Below, piece after piece: positions 47,201-61,567 of a DNA stretch of 64,000 nucleotides. The stretch's first letter is position 1; each line of letters starts with the position of its first letter. Position numbers and translations under genes: made by a program. Source of the DNA: Paraspadella gotoi (lineage: Eukaryota; Chaetognatha); assembly GCA_051294375.1 (NCBI GenBank), contig CM119267.1, forward strand, positions 3,398,192 through 3,462,191. Reading direction: 5' to 3'. The notes beneath the pieces are model-generated. The model saw only the letters and a list, made by a program, of their open reading frames with translations. It was not told the DNA's origin and ran no database searches.

Positions 47201-48995
47201 CGTTCTGGCGACGGTCTTGGAGGAGATGCCTCCCTTTCCCGAGCGCGAGTCTTCAATACTGGCCAAGTTGAAAAAGAAAAAGCCCGGGTCGCTATCAGTC
47301 GACGAAGGAGCCGACGGCGGGGAGGACGAGGTGAATGGTTTGGGCGAACTAGACTTAATTTAAAACCATAGAGGGAGTGCTCCTTTTATCCAATTGAATC
47401 AATTAAAAATATATTATATCACTTCATTGATAGACTGTGTGTGAGTCTTGATTAAAAGCTTGATGGTTATTGCTATGCAGAGGATTTAGCCTGCCGTCCA
47501 ATTCTTCTCTTCCTCTTCTTCTTCTTTCCTCCTCCTCCTGCCCCTCAGTATATTATGTCTAGCGATACATTCTCTCGTTTCTACTCTTCGCGAAATATAC
47601 CATTATTTTTCCCTCGATTTCTTCACGCCTTCAATACCCCTCAATCTATGTCATTTTTTTGTGAGAAGAATCGCTTTTTTACCAATTTAATTTAGAACTA
47701 ACATTTTTCGTTTTCCAGAGCAAGAAAAAAAAGAGCACAACTAAGCTGACGGCCGTGCTGTCTGAGGGCGCTCCGCCCGCTAGTCCGCCCGCCGCCGCCG
47801 CGGCGCCTCCCCCTGCGGTCGACCTGCTTGGTCTCAGCTCGGAGCCAGCGGCTCCGCCGCCCAACACAGGTAAAAACACTTAAAGGGAGATTGCCGTCAC
47901 CGTCGAAGCCCCTGCCACCGGTCTTTACTTTTAATTGATCTCTCCAGGTTCGGTGCTAGTCCAACTCTTCGGCGGTGGAGCAGCCGATGTTGTCGCCAAC
48001 GGGAACGACCTCAACGGTTCCACTCCCAGTCCCGACCTGGGAATCGACGGCGGTATCCCGGCCCAAGCCGAGGAGAACTTCCTCAAGTTGGTCAGCAAAA
48101 ACAGCGGCGTCCTCTTCGAAAACGACGTCATTCAGATCGGCTGCAAATGCGAATATCGTCAAAACCTCGGGAGGATCGCCCTATTTTTCGGCAACAAGAC
48201 CTCCGCGCAGCTGCAAGGGTTTTCCACCAACACGGTCGCCAACGGTCTCGACGGAAAACTCCAGCTACAGTTGAAAGGATCGGACAACGTAGTTGAGGGG
48301 GGAGCGCAAGTACGTATTGTAATTCACTAAAATAACCGGCTTCGATCATCACTTTTCCAAGCGACGTATTGATTCATTAAGCATTATTTTGAAATACATT
48401 TATTGCTCGTATTTTTTAGGTTCAACAAATGGTGAACGTGGAATGCGTGTCCGACTTTGACGTGACTCCCCTGCTCCATGTCAAATTCACTTGCGACGGG
48501 AAACCGCAGAAAATCGCGCTCAAACTTCCCATCACCATCAACAAGTTTTTCGAAGGCGCGGAAATGGATTCCACTGCATTTTTTGCAAGATGGAGGAATT
48601 TAAGCGCCCCAGGACAAGAAGCGCAAAAGATTTTTAAAGTGAGATTTTAATTCTCGTAAACATCACACTTTTTACTGATGCTTTACCTTGATCCTTTCCA
48701 AGATCTAAAACGTCGATCTGATTTTGATTTTCCGACTTTTCAGGCGAGTGGAACGATGGACAACGATCAGATCAAATCGAAGCTGCAAGGTTTCGGAATC
48801 GGGATCTTGGACGAGGTGGATCCCAATCCTGAAAATTTCTGCGGGGCTGGAGTTATCCACTCCAAATCTCAACAAATGGGATGCCTCATGCGTTTGGAAC
48901 CGAATCGCCAGGCTTCCATGTTCAGGCTGACCGTCAGAACCAACAAAGAAATGCTCTCATCGCAATTGGCCTCTCTTCTGGAGGCCCAGTTGTAG
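44296..48995 (+). CDS. AP2A: AP-2 complex subunit alpha (alpha-adaptin)
   Basis: This is the large subunit of the clathrin adaptor at the plasma membrane, binding PI(4,5)P2, dileucine cargo and accessory proteins. Fifteen exons (44296-44634, 44803-45016, 45118-45288, 45355-45524, 45583-45722, 45787-45936, 46003-46137, 46257-46363, 46683-46790, 46863-47017, 47115-47330, 47719-47869, 47948-48309, 48420-48638, 48744-48995) sum to 2889 nt, 962 residues. The trunk begins [20 protein letters not shown] and has [40 protein letters not shown] and [21 protein letters not shown] short Pro/Ala hinge with DLLGL follows, then the ear domain ([24 protein letters not shown]). Exon 2 starts at AGC 44803, which restores [11 protein letters not shown]. 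Confidence 0.97.
47371..47480. repeat. Short, internally deleted copy of the dispersed intronic repeat
   Basis: In the 388 bp intron of AP-2 alpha, GGGAGTGCTCC, CACTTCATTGATAG and GAGTCTTGATTAAAAGCTTG occur in the same order as in the fuller copies at 29811-30073 and 60734-60995, with the middle parts missing. Confidence 0.65.
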
Positions 48996-51150
48996 GTCTC
49001 CTTTTCTCGGGGTTTTTTATTACGCAGTTAAAATTTTATTTTTCATCCCGCCCCTAATTTTTCTTAAAGAAATTGAAATTATCGGTAAAAAACGAGTAAA
49101 ACCGTTTATGGACTCAACCCCAGCTACTGCCATTGGAATAACTATACCTATATAGCGCCCTAATACTTTCTACCCAATTCACCCTCTCCTCCGCTCGGTC
49201 AAGTTTGGGCAAGTTTTTTTTTTTCTTCAAATATTTGGCATCTTATTTTTTACTGCTAGGATTTCTCATATCCGGAGACTGGTGACCGAATTCCCGACTG
49301 ACAATATGATATCTTAACCATGATTGCGCTCGATCCAAGCGCTCACTTTATTCGTTTCTTTAAAGGTGGACCACTAACGAACCTGAACCCCGAACCTGGT
49401 AGTACAAATTCGTTATATAGAAAATTATTAAATAGCGGATTTTTTGGGGTTTTTCTTGAACAATTACTATATTAGTGTAAATAAGCGGCGAGTTTGTATG
49501 CCAAAGTTGAGGGTAGTCTCTTGGATTTTATCCTGGAGTACGAACCCCGGACCTGATGAACGTTTATTTTTCGTGGCTTTGATACGGAGACTCCAGTCTT
49601 CTAGTCCAGTTATCATATTATCTTATGTTATATAATATTATATTATATATATTATATTATATATTATATCCAGTTACCAGGCGTTGGAGCTCGTGACACG
49701 GCCACAACGTTCATCTAAGTTGAGGGTAAGGCGTTGGTTGGATCTCTCTCAAGCTCGTTGAAACTTGTCACTTCCCTTTTTATAGACGGTACATTTTTCC
49801 TTATTTTTTGCCTTAATTTTTACATTTTAATAACTATTTTTAATAAATTGTTTATGTATACATAATCGATTTTGATTTCCACCGGTGAAATGCGTTCGTG
49901 GAATTTAATGGACCCGTTTTAGCTTTTCTTGAACTGTTTTGTTTAAGGCAACGTTGATGAAAAGTTTTAGTAAAGCGTAGCAAAAAATTATGAAGAAAGA
50001 TTTCAACATTCTCAAATCAGATTTGCAGCAAGCTTCTGTGTCAAATCATTTTCTTCCGTTTTGACAGAGCAACGTATTCTTTATACAAACGTTTCAAAGA
50101 CTAAATCTCAGTTAAATTATCTTCGGTTATTGTGGTGAAATTTTCTCGGAGGGCCCAGTATTAAGTAAAAATATGTGGATAATCATTCGCACATTATCTT
50201 GTTTCAATTTGTGGTTTTGCTCATTCTATAGCTATAATCATTTCAAATTCTTGTTTAAATCATTAACTCCAAGTGATCGTGTTACTTCGTGGCTCTTTCT
50301 CTTTTTCCCGCGGTTGGTGTCTTGAACCCAAGAATTGATCGCTTTGTTCTATGCATGTTTTTTTTTTATTATTTGTTATGATTTTGACAACGAACAATAT
50401 TTTTGAAATACAGTTTTAGGTAAGGTTGGCAATGCGATCAGAATTGTGGGTAGAGCCACACAACTTTTAGGCTTGTTCTTTGAACCCCGAACCTGCATCA
50501 ACGGGTAGTGTCATCTAAGTTCGTAGAAAAGTAAATAAATATAATAATAATTAAACATTTAAATGCATAGTATATACATGAGTAATAAAAATTTTATCCA
50601 TATCCTTTTTTTGCAAAGTTGTGGGTAGAAGAGCAAGACGATTGGGAACATTAGCACTCTAATCCGCATCGTCTCGAAAATCGCAAACTCAATACTTCCT
50701 CTTTCATTGTACAAGAATGTCTTTATCTTGTGATACTATTAAGATCTTTGCCTAGTCCTTTGTTTAAATTATCAGCTAATTTTTATTTTACAAATTTAAT
50801 CGAATTTAAAGAAAACATCGACTGGACCTAAACCTTTCACAGGATCGCAGTTTCCGAATCTGATTACATTGAATAAATTAAGTGTGGCAATTTATTTCCA
50901 AAAAAATGTATCCCTAACCAGAGTAGATGTTTTTACTAGTCTCACCAGCTGTAACTTTTTATTATCTATTTACTAGTGCATAATGAATCAATGATGAATT
51001 TATTTTCGCATTTAAAGATTTTTAAGAATCGAGTGATATAGGTCAAATTATACTATTGTTTTTTAAAGAATGACAATATGTGCAGTTTAGGGCATTGACA
51101 GTTTTTTTTATGCGATGATAATTCTTCATTACAGACCCAAAGGTTTTAAA
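48996..51150. other. 2.15 kb spacer between AP-2 alpha and BAG1
   Basis: This is the longest gene-free stretch in the window. It is AT-rich, with degenerate short repeats: a GAACCCCGRACCTG word at about 49386, 49541 and 50482, and a GTTGAGGGTA-like word near 49506, 49720 and 50620. Segments near 49261-49345 and 49560-49640 look like decayed tRNA-derived elements. No credible coding frame is seen. Confidence 0.55.
49261..49350 (-). repeat. Possible decayed tRNA-derived SINE remnant
   Basis: On the minus strand this reads ATGGTTAAGATATCATATTG, then GTCAGTCGGG and AATTCGGTCACC, resembling the A-box, anticodon region and B-box of a tRNA-derived SINE head. A related piece sharing AAGAT.ATAT and GTCTCCG lies at about 49590-49640. 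Both are too diverged to be a functional tRNA. Confidence 0.35.
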
Positions 51151-51884
51151 ATGAATATTACTGTGGTTCACGGTTTTTCTAAAATCTCTTTTGAAATCGA
51201 TACGTCCAGCGATCTCACCGTGAGCGACGTCATGGACCAATTAGAACAGAAAACTGGAGTTCCGAGGAACGGGCAGAAACTCATATTTAAGGTGCTCGAG
51301 AAAACTTAAGTGCCCAGTTTTTGTAAAAGCGACGGTAATTATCCCCGAATCGCAAAATGATATATCATAGCCCACGACGATTCTCACGATGTGCGTCCTT
51401 GATTCAGGGAAAAACGCTGAGCCCACCCCAAAGGGTTGATTCCTTAGGATTAAAAGAGGGATCCAAGTTGATGCTTATCGGAAAAAAGTTCTGCCCCGAA
51501 GAAGACGCGACCTTCAAAAGCTTCAACGAACGGGCCTCGCAAAACGAGAGCCTTAGAAAGAACCTCGACGACGTGGCCGCGGAGCTGAAGAGCCTTTCGG
51601 AAGGATTCCTCAGCCAGGATCTCGTCCCCGCCCGTTTGTCGCAGTTGAGGAAAAGAGCGGCTGGAGTCGGAGAACAAGGGATGAGACTGCTCGAGTCGAT
51701 CGACGCTATCCAATTGGAAAATGAGGAGCTCAAAGTCGGAGATTCCTCCACTGGTCCGTCGATTAAGTCGGAATTGAAACAAAAGAGAAAAGTCACGGTC
51801 GACGCCGTGCAAAGACTAGTCGACGACGCCGATAAACTCGTCGCCGAAATAGATCAATTGATATCGCAACAAGATTCCTCGTGA
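51151..51884 (+). CDS. BAG1: BAG family co-chaperone, BAG1-like (UBL + BAG domains)
   Basis: This is a nucleotide-exchange factor that links Hsp70 to the proteasome. Two exons (51151-51291, 51408-51884) give 618 nt, 205 residues. The N-terminal ubiquitin-like domain (1-75) begins MNITVVHGFSKISFEID and contains KLIFKGKTLSP and SLGLKEGSKLMLIGKK; the intron splits it at LIFK|GKTL. The BAG domain (about 110-200) ends with QKRKVTVDAVQRLVDDADKL. The donor GTGCTC is weak, but frame and homology support it. An acceptor-like CATTACAG stands 16 bp before the ATG. The start lies 2.15 kb from AP-2 alpha, and the stop is only 174 bp before SHP-2. Confidence 0.94.
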
Positions 51885-52057
51885 TCCTTTTTTTTTTAAT
51901 ATCATTTGAGACTCGAAGTTGATGATACGCTTTACAATTTTGATCGTTGCTAGTATTTTTTTAAGTCGTTCTTTTGCTTATTCAGAAAACGGAGAATTTT
52001 TATTTTCCACGATGAGATTGACCGATAAACTGAAAGGGCATTAAGTCGGATTCCACG

Positions 52058-54561
<2,504 letters not shown>

Positions 54562-55599
54562 AAATGCCGGAATGTGTATTTACTATTTCACAAAAAAAAC
54601 AACAATCACAACAGTGTAAACATGAAACGTAAACTAAAAGAATTTTGGCATGATAAACTAGTCCATGTGTCATTGTTTCTCGTGACCCGTAACAACGCCG
54701 AGTGTAATTCGTGTTTTGTTTTCCTCTAAAGCAATTATGTACTTGATCAAAAACAAATGTTTTATTGTGATGATTGTAGGGTTGTTGCGAAGGTTTATTC
54801 GTCATTTCTTGATTGGTATTCTTGGGCAAGGCTCTCCCAACATGTTTGACAATGATAGGTTATTTAAATACACTACGTACGATTCACTAATTCACTATTT
54901 TGTCAAGACTTAAAAATTTAACGGCTTTTCAATTCTTATTATTCTTAATTGAGAAACTCTCTGAAAATATTGTTCAATTTAACATTTAATTTGAATCCTG
55001 TGCGAAACTGAATGAATAATTGAACATGGTCAAAACCGGTTGTTTTTGTATCCGGAACTGTTCGCCAAATGTGCAAGTAATAGTAAAATGCACCTCTCGC
55101 TGTGTAATTGGACACGATGTATGGCCGCGTCAAATTTCTAGTCATTCGTCGTAGCTTTTTTCGTACAATAATTAGCTATTTTCGAAATGCGTGTAGTTAG
55201 ACAAATAATCGTTTCGTTTCATTTTTTTTTCCGCTTGCGATAACCCCTCGCTACTGCTGCATCTTGGGAGAAAAAGAAATCAATGGGGCTATCGTTTTGT
55301 GCCTCTCTTGGCAGCTATCTCAAATTTGTTCGTGATTTACTCAAGTTATATTATCTATTGTGCATTTTATGTTATTCTTGTCGAACGGGACACTCATTGA
55401 TTTTGAAACGTCATTTTTATCTCATGTTGTTGATTGTGGCAAATAATCAATTTCGATAGTATACGGAAGTAGTTTCTCGGTTAATTTAATCGCTTAGGGC
55501 AAGGGCAAGTGCAACCAAAAAAACTAAATAAGAAATAAAAACCAATTTAATTTAAAGGGTTTTTTTTTTTTTTTTTTAATCTTGCGTAGAGCGATCGCG
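54562..55599. other. Spacer between SHP-2 and the J-domain-like gene
   Basis: This is 1.04 kb of AT-rich sequence, probably mostly SHP-2 3' untranslated region; an AATAAA lies near 55535. A T17 run followed by CTTGCGTAG at 55561-55589 forms a strong acceptor-like site 11 bp before the next ATG. No gene is seen. Confidence 0.55.
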
Positions 55600-56926
55600 A
55601 TGTCTTCCTGTTCGTCGGCAAAAAAGCGGCGAGTTTTGCAGCCCACCATCAAGTGCTTCATGAACTCTCACCACTCTACTTCCGGCGAAGACTCCGAGTG
55701 CAATACACCACCCGAGCCACCGTCTCGCGGCCGTTCCGGACCTCGATCTCGACCTCGACACCATCCCAAGACCGATTTTCGATCTCAGCCCCCGATCGAA
55801 CTGTTCATGAACAGCGGTAAGTCCCGGACCGGCGTCGGCGTCGGCGTCGGCGGACAATCCGAGGGTGACAAGGGAGAATCGCGACCTAAAAGTCAGGAAG
55901 ACCCCATCCCTAACGCGCGAGCTGACCCCACCAAAGAAAACTCTAAGGAGAGCACCAACAAAAAGTATCTCTCCAAAGGAGAACAAGCCGCCATGTTGGA
56001 CATTCGGATCAATTCCGAAATAACGGTCTTCATGAAGTCGGTTTGTCTTCGTACTCCCAACATGAGGTACCAGGCGGACATGGATCTTCTCAAGATGATA
56101 ATGGACTTTAATCCTCACCTCAAGAAAGAAGACACGCCTTTTGTTTGGGTAAGATCTTTTCTGATTACCGTTTCCGATTAGGTTTGTCGATTTTAATTAT
56201 GATACCCTCATTGCAGTTGAGGATGCAAAAGGGCCTCTGTGAAATGGGTCTTAAATACCAAGAAGAAATGGAACAACTGAAACGGGAACGTGAAGCCGCG
56301 GCCGCTGCTTCTGTTGCGGCGGCTGCGGCCGCGGCAGCAGCTCGAGCCGCAGCTTTTGAAGCGGAGAACTTCCGTCGACAACAACTATTGGAACAAATGC
56401 GAAGAAATGAGGTGGGTGAATATTTTCAAGGTTTTTTTCTTTTTGCAAACATTTATGGCAATCATGTTGTAAGATGGAAGCGGCTCTCCGTCGCGAGCAA
56501 CTCGCTCACGAAAGGCTGCAGCGCGAGCGAGTCTTTAATCAGCAACTCTACAACGCGGTGCACGACCTGAACAGAGGTCCCTCGTCCGTGCCCCAACTCA
56601 ATCGTCCCCACTGGGACGGGCTGAAGGAGACGATACTCGCTCAAATCGTACAACACGACAAGGACCCGGCGACGCTCGTCAAATTCGTCTACGCCCACTA
56701 TCCGCCCAAGGGTAAAATTAGGATTGACGAGGAAGCGGTCAAACAGATCGCGTTTCTCCAATTCCATCAGGATCCCGAGTCAAAAAAGAGGGTCAAGATG
56801 CTGCTTCTCAAGGTTATTCAGGATTATCATCCTGACAAAGTGAAGGAGGAACATGGTGAGAAGTGGAAAACCATTTCCGAGGAAATCGTCAAACGCGTAA
56901 CAAAATATTACGAAAACCTCAAATAG
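55600..56926 (+). CDS. J-domain-like protein with poly-Ala coiled coil
   Basis: No precise family is recognised. Three exons (55600-56148, 56217-56411, 56474-56926) total 1197 nt, 398 residues. The N-terminal half is basic, Ser/Pro-rich and carries a recurring short motif: PTIKCFMNS near residue 16, PPIELFMNS near residue 65 and SEITVFMKS near residue 142. Residues about 195-290 are a charged helix interrupted by alanine runs (AAAAASVAAAAAAAAARAAA). The C-terminal 70 residues resemble a J domain, with QDYHPDKVKEEHGEKWKTIS containing the HPD signature that stimulates Hsp70. A co-chaperone role is therefore plausible. AATAAA follows at 57163-57168. Confidence 0.85.
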
Positions 56927-57418
56927 CCCTGTCTTTCCGTCCGTTACTTTCACCTCGTTCATTTGAAATTTGATCACCTCGTCCAAATCCAATCGTTCGT
57001 GAAGTGTTACGAGCTAATCGTGTATCGTTCATAAAATTCTTCGTAAACTATATTATCTCGATTGTTCGTAAATTTATTCCTCAGTAATTCATGGCGTACA
57101 CAACTAGTGATGGTGCTCACTTTTTTATTTCCATCTTGAATCCATGCTAAATATATTGTATTAATAAAAGTGCAATAATCGGTCATATCATTTTATATTT
57201 GACACTAAATCTTACCGAAAAACTAGAGTTTGACAGAGGTTGCTTGATTTGAGAGTTCTGTATATCAACAGCGCCAGGAAAAGAATCGTTTGGTTTGGCG
57301 TGGTTCGTTTATGGCGCCTTTCTGGCGTTGCTTGTTTTAATTAGGTCGCCTCGTTTTATTTTCTGTTTAAGATCTCTTAATACGATTTCTGGTGATATTT
57401 ATGACTTTGGATCGAATC
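56927..57418. other. Spacer between the J-domain-like gene and GTF2H2
   Basis: This spacer of about 490 bp contains the polyadenylation signal AATAAA at 57163-57168 and an acceptor-like TTTCTGTTTAAG at about 57360-57371 before the GTF2H2 start. Nothing else is recognised. Confidence 0.5.
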
Positions 57419-59289
57419 ATGAACGATGAGGACGACAAGGGATACTCTTGGGAGACCGAGTACGAGCGAACGTGGGAGGCCGTTCGGGAGGATGACCGCG
57501 GGCTGGTCGCCTCCAGCGTCGAGGATATTATTCATAAGGCCAAGAGACGGTAAATTGTTTGAGGCGTTATTGGGATTCGCATGATGCGCGTCTATTTTGC
57601 TGAGAGATTATCCTCTTCACGACAGACGACTGGAGAACCTCCCTACCAATGTCCGACTGGGGATGATGCGTCACACCTTCGTGGTCATCGATATGTCAAA
57701 GTCAATGAACGACCAGGACTTGAAGCCCACGCGGTTCAAGTGCTGCCTTCGGCTTTTGCAGAAATTCATCGACGAGTACTTCGATCAAAATCCCATCAGG
57801 TAAACTCTCGGTTAACTGACGGAGCGGAAGGGAAGCAAAGTCATTGGGGCGTGATGGATTTTTATTATCTCTCAATTTTCTTTAGTCAAATCGGCTTCAT
57901 TGTCATGCGAAACAAGAGAGCGGAGAGAATTTGCGAGCTATCGGGTAACTCTCGCCAACATCTGACTATATTGGAAAAATTAAAAGACAAGCCGTGCATC
58001 GGCGAACCGAGTCTTCAAAATGCTCTCGAACTTGCCCTCACTACTCTCAAGGTGGTTAAACGGATTACAGTAAAACCCTACTAATCTCACTCAAAACGGT
58101 CTCCCTAAAAAGATTGTTGTTCTTCGCAGCACATGCCGGGTCACACGAGTCGGGAGGTGCTGATCCTGCTCGGCAGCTTGACGACTTGTGATCCCGGCGA
58201 CGTCCAAGAAACGATAGACAATCTCAAGCGTCAAAACGTTCGTTGCTCCGTCATCGGTGGGTGGGGGGATCGTCAATAATAGAATTCGATGAGTTTCCCC
58301 TTTTCACGGATTTTTGTGACTTTCAGGTTTGGCGGCGGAAGTGAGAATCTGCAAATGGCTGTGCGACTCAACGAACGGCGTCTATGACGTCGTCCTCGAC
58401 GAATCTCATTTGTCAGATTTGCTGTTGGCCAGAATTCGTCCTCCGCCGGCCGCTCAACAAACGGAATCTAGCCTGATTCGGATGGGTTTTCCGCAGGTAA
58501 ATTGGATCGATTGGTTAAATGACATTGCCTGGAATTGACCGCAAAGGTTTTCTTTTCTTTTTTATCAGCACACTTTACGGCCGTCACGTCGCGAAACGAG
58601 AAACGGAGAAAGCGGTTCCGAAGATGCCAACTCAAATCCTTCTTCAGTTTGCGCTTGTCATTTGGATTCAAACTCTTATCAGGGTTCGTCTAAAGGGAGT
58701 CGACCGGAGTTTTATAAAAAAAGGCTTTTCTTTCCAGTTCAGCTCTGCAGAATCGATTTCAAGTGCATAAGAGTCAAAAAATAGGAAAATTTCATCTGAA
58801 TATTTTCCTCTCTGTTTCCGATTTTTTTTTTCACTTCCCCCTTTCGATTTTCTGATTTCAGGCCCATCTACCCTGGGCTACTACTGTCCCCAGTGCCGCT
58901 CTAAATACTGCGAGCTTCCCGTGGAATGTCGCGTCTGCTCCTTGACCCTTGTCAGCGCCCCACATCTGGCTCGCTCCTATCATCACCTTTTTCCTCTAGA
59001 GCCGTTCAAAGAGACGGCGGCGCCTCCTCCATCGGCCGGCGCCGCCAAATCGGCTTCCTCGCTCAAACATTCGAACGATTCATCGATAGGTTCTTGCTGT
59101 TTCGCCTGCAGAACCTCCCTTTCCTCCGAGAAAGCCGTTTATCGTTGTGGCAAATGCTTGGGATTTTTCTGCACAGACTGCGACCTTTTCGTTCATCAAA
59201 CGTTGCACTCGTGTCCCAAGTGCGCCTGCAGTCGGGACCAGATGTTGTCGAGCCCGAGGAGAACTCAGAAAAAGGGGAATAGGATTTAA
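57419..59289 (+). CDS. GTF2H2: TFIIH subunit 2 (p44/Ssl1)
   Basis: This is a core TFIIH subunit that activates the XPD helicase in transcription and nucleotide excision repair. Seven exons (57419-57549, 57626-57799, 57886-58051, 58130-58256, 58327-58496, 58569-58683, 58862-59289) sum to 1311 nt, 436 residues. An ERTWEAV motif leads into the von Willebrand A-like domain: [53 protein letters not shown]. Then [27 protein letters not shown] and [17 protein letters not shown] precede the C-terminal zinc-binding region ([24 protein letters not shown]). An ATG at 57401 is also in frame and would add six residues; 57419 matches the human start better. Confidence 0.96.
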
Positions 59290-59884
59290 TCCTTGGCCCC
59301 GATGGCACTAATAGTGAAGGTTCCAGGTTGATGGAATAAGCATTGTGATTGTATGAAATTTTTTAAACACCGGAACGTTGTTTAGTTATTATTTATGCTT
59401 CATGAATTAACCCTAAAGTTTTTATTTCGTTAATAATTGCTTGGTTTATTCTTTTCTAATATCCGCCGATAGGATCGTTTCTTCGTCTTCAATTTTGAAT
59501 TTAAATTAGGCATCAATTTTAGTTACGAGATTTTTCAAAACTATATATTGTTTGATTTTTCCGTGAAAATAGCAAATTTTTTGTAGCGCATTTTAATGAA
59601 GCTATATTCCGGTTTAATCCAAACAAATGTTGAATCAAAATGTTACCTGAACCATTCCATTACTACAAGATTTTACTCTTCAATAAAAACCATTATGCTG
59701 TCATTTCAGTCCAGTTATATCCTTTTATTGGTACGTACCAGTTTCCCATCTATGCACAAGAGTTTGACTAGTAAGAATTTCGCTGTGATACGACGAAAAT
59801 GATCGTTGCCCCACCACCAAATTTTGGCTCCATTACATTTTCAGAATTTGTACGGTTATGAATTAGGAGTGAGGACACATAAGG
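59290..59884. other. Spacer between GTF2H2 and MUL1
   Basis: This is 595 bp of AT-rich sequence with the presumed GTF2H2 3' untranslated region. An acceptor-like ATTTTCAG at 59837-59844 and a second AG near 59868 precede the MUL1 ATG. No gene or repeat is seen. Confidence 0.5.
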
Positions 59885-61424
59885 ATGTGGGACTCGATTC
59901 CCGTGAGTGAGCTCGTCGCTCTCGGGCTGGACGTTGGCGTCTTCCTGCTTTTTCGCGCCGTCTTGCGAAGACACGAGCAGATTCTCCGCGACATCAAATC
60001 CGCTCCGCGATTCGCGAGCTACGATGAACTTGAGTCGGCGCTCGTCGAAAAACGAACGGGGCACGATCTCATTGAAGGTGATTGCGAGGGACTCCCCTAT
60101 GCCGTCGTCGAAGGCCGCGTCTACCCTCTCGGAGACCCTATCGTCAGCCAATTTCTCCCCGGCGAATCCGGCGTGATCAAGAAATTTGCCATCAAAGATT
60201 TAAAGATGGAGCGACACAACGGATTGTGGCAGCAGAAAACCGACAACATCCAGGATCACATCCGGAGCGTCCCATTCAAAATTGTTTTCGGCAAAGATTT
60301 GAGGATGGAGAGCGCCGGGCTTCTCCGCGTCGCCTCCGCCAATACTCCGGCCGGCGTCGAGTTTTTAGACTTGGATAAAATCGACAATCCCCTAGACGGG
60401 GAGTTGGACGTAGTATATGACAGATACGAGCCGTCGACGACCGGCTTCGGGAAGGCCTTCTTCGACAGTGTCCGGGGCGATGTATCCAAAGGTATTCAAG
60501 AAACGGAGAAAATGTTATTGATCGGAACTAAAGTGACGGCGTTGGGAAAGCTCTTGGCCAACCGCTCCGACTTGAAGATGCTCTGTCCGTCGAGTCGCTA
60601 CGAATTTATCCTGACGAGAAAGTCCTACGACGAAATTGTCAGAGGGTAAGCTTTCGTGCTAATACAAAAAAATGTAAAGAAAACAGTAAGCACCTTGTAA
60701 TTTTGTAACGCGGTATTTCCGGATCGTAAATATAAGGGAGTGGTCCTTATAATATTTCAAAGGACGTTTCATTTGTATAAAAGTTTTATACAAATGAAAT
60801 TATACCACTTTATTGATAGGGAAGCCATGTACTCTGGAAGTGAATACACTAGACAGTGAAAGTCTTGATTGAAAGCAAGCTGGCTCGTGGCTATTTTATT
60901 ATCTTGAAGGTGGAAAGTCCAAAGTCAGTGCCAAGATAGCTTATTTAATAAATGAATAGATAATTTTTATATTGATTGTACCGATTTCGTACGTACTAGC
61001 ACTGAACCTTTTTTCCAGCTATCAGGACGCGACCGGAATGATTCGCGCCTTTACCTACCTCGTTGGAGCCATCGGGGTCTTTCTGAGCGTCGTCATAACG
61101 AGGCGTGTCTACAAGGAACTAATCGAACGACGCGAATATTCCGTCCTCCTCGGCCAACTCTCGGAAAGACGACGTTCCTCGATGAGCATGGAGCGGACGA
61201 CGAGTCTCGAAAGCGATGCCGTCGCCGTCGTTGAGAACAGGAACGACGACGACGCTTCCCCCGTTCAAGATTGCATAATTTGCATGACGAATCGGCGAGA
61301 CGTCATTCTACTCGGCTGTGGTCACGTCTGCGTGTGTCACGAATGCGCGCGTTTGTTACCCTGCAATCGATGTCCCGTGTGCAGGACTTACATCAACCGC
61401 GTTCAGTCATTTTATATAGCTTGA
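59885..61424 (+). CDS. MUL1: Mitochondrial E3 ubiquitin/SUMO ligase MUL1 (MAPL)
   Basis: This outer-membrane ligase acts on mitochondrial dynamics and mitophagy substrates. Two exons (59885-60645, 61019-61424) give 1167 nt, 388 residues. A first membrane helix (about 8-27, LVALGLDVGVFLLFRAVL) precedes the BAM/GIDE domain in the intermembrane space (GLPYAVVEGRVYPLG, GTKVTALGKLL). A second helix (YLVGAIGVFLSVVI) follows. The C-terminal RING finger faces the cytosol: CIICMTNRRDVILLGCGHVC, then CARLLPCNRCPVCRTYI. The 373 bp intron falls between the domain and the second helix and is largely occupied by a dispersed repeat. Confidence 0.96.
60734..60995. repeat. Dispersed intronic repeat, near-complete copy
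   Basis: It lies within the MUL1 intron. It starts AAGGGAGTGGTCC, contains an internal palindrome around ACAAATG/CATTTGT near 60770-60798, then CACTTTATTGATAGGGAAGCC, GTCTTGATTGAAAGC and GTCCAAAGTCAGTGCCAAGA, and ends ATTGTACCGATTTCGTA. Order and sequence match 29811-30073. No coding sequence is present. Confidence 0.8.
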
Positions 61425-61567
61425 AAGAAAAGGAGCCAATTTAAAAGAAACCAGTAAACCCCGTCTGAGATGTTTTAACGATACTCATTCGTGTATTTAT
61501 TTAGAAACGATGATTCTTACCTTTTTAATTTCGTTTAAATAGACTCGTTTAAAAAAATATCGATCCG

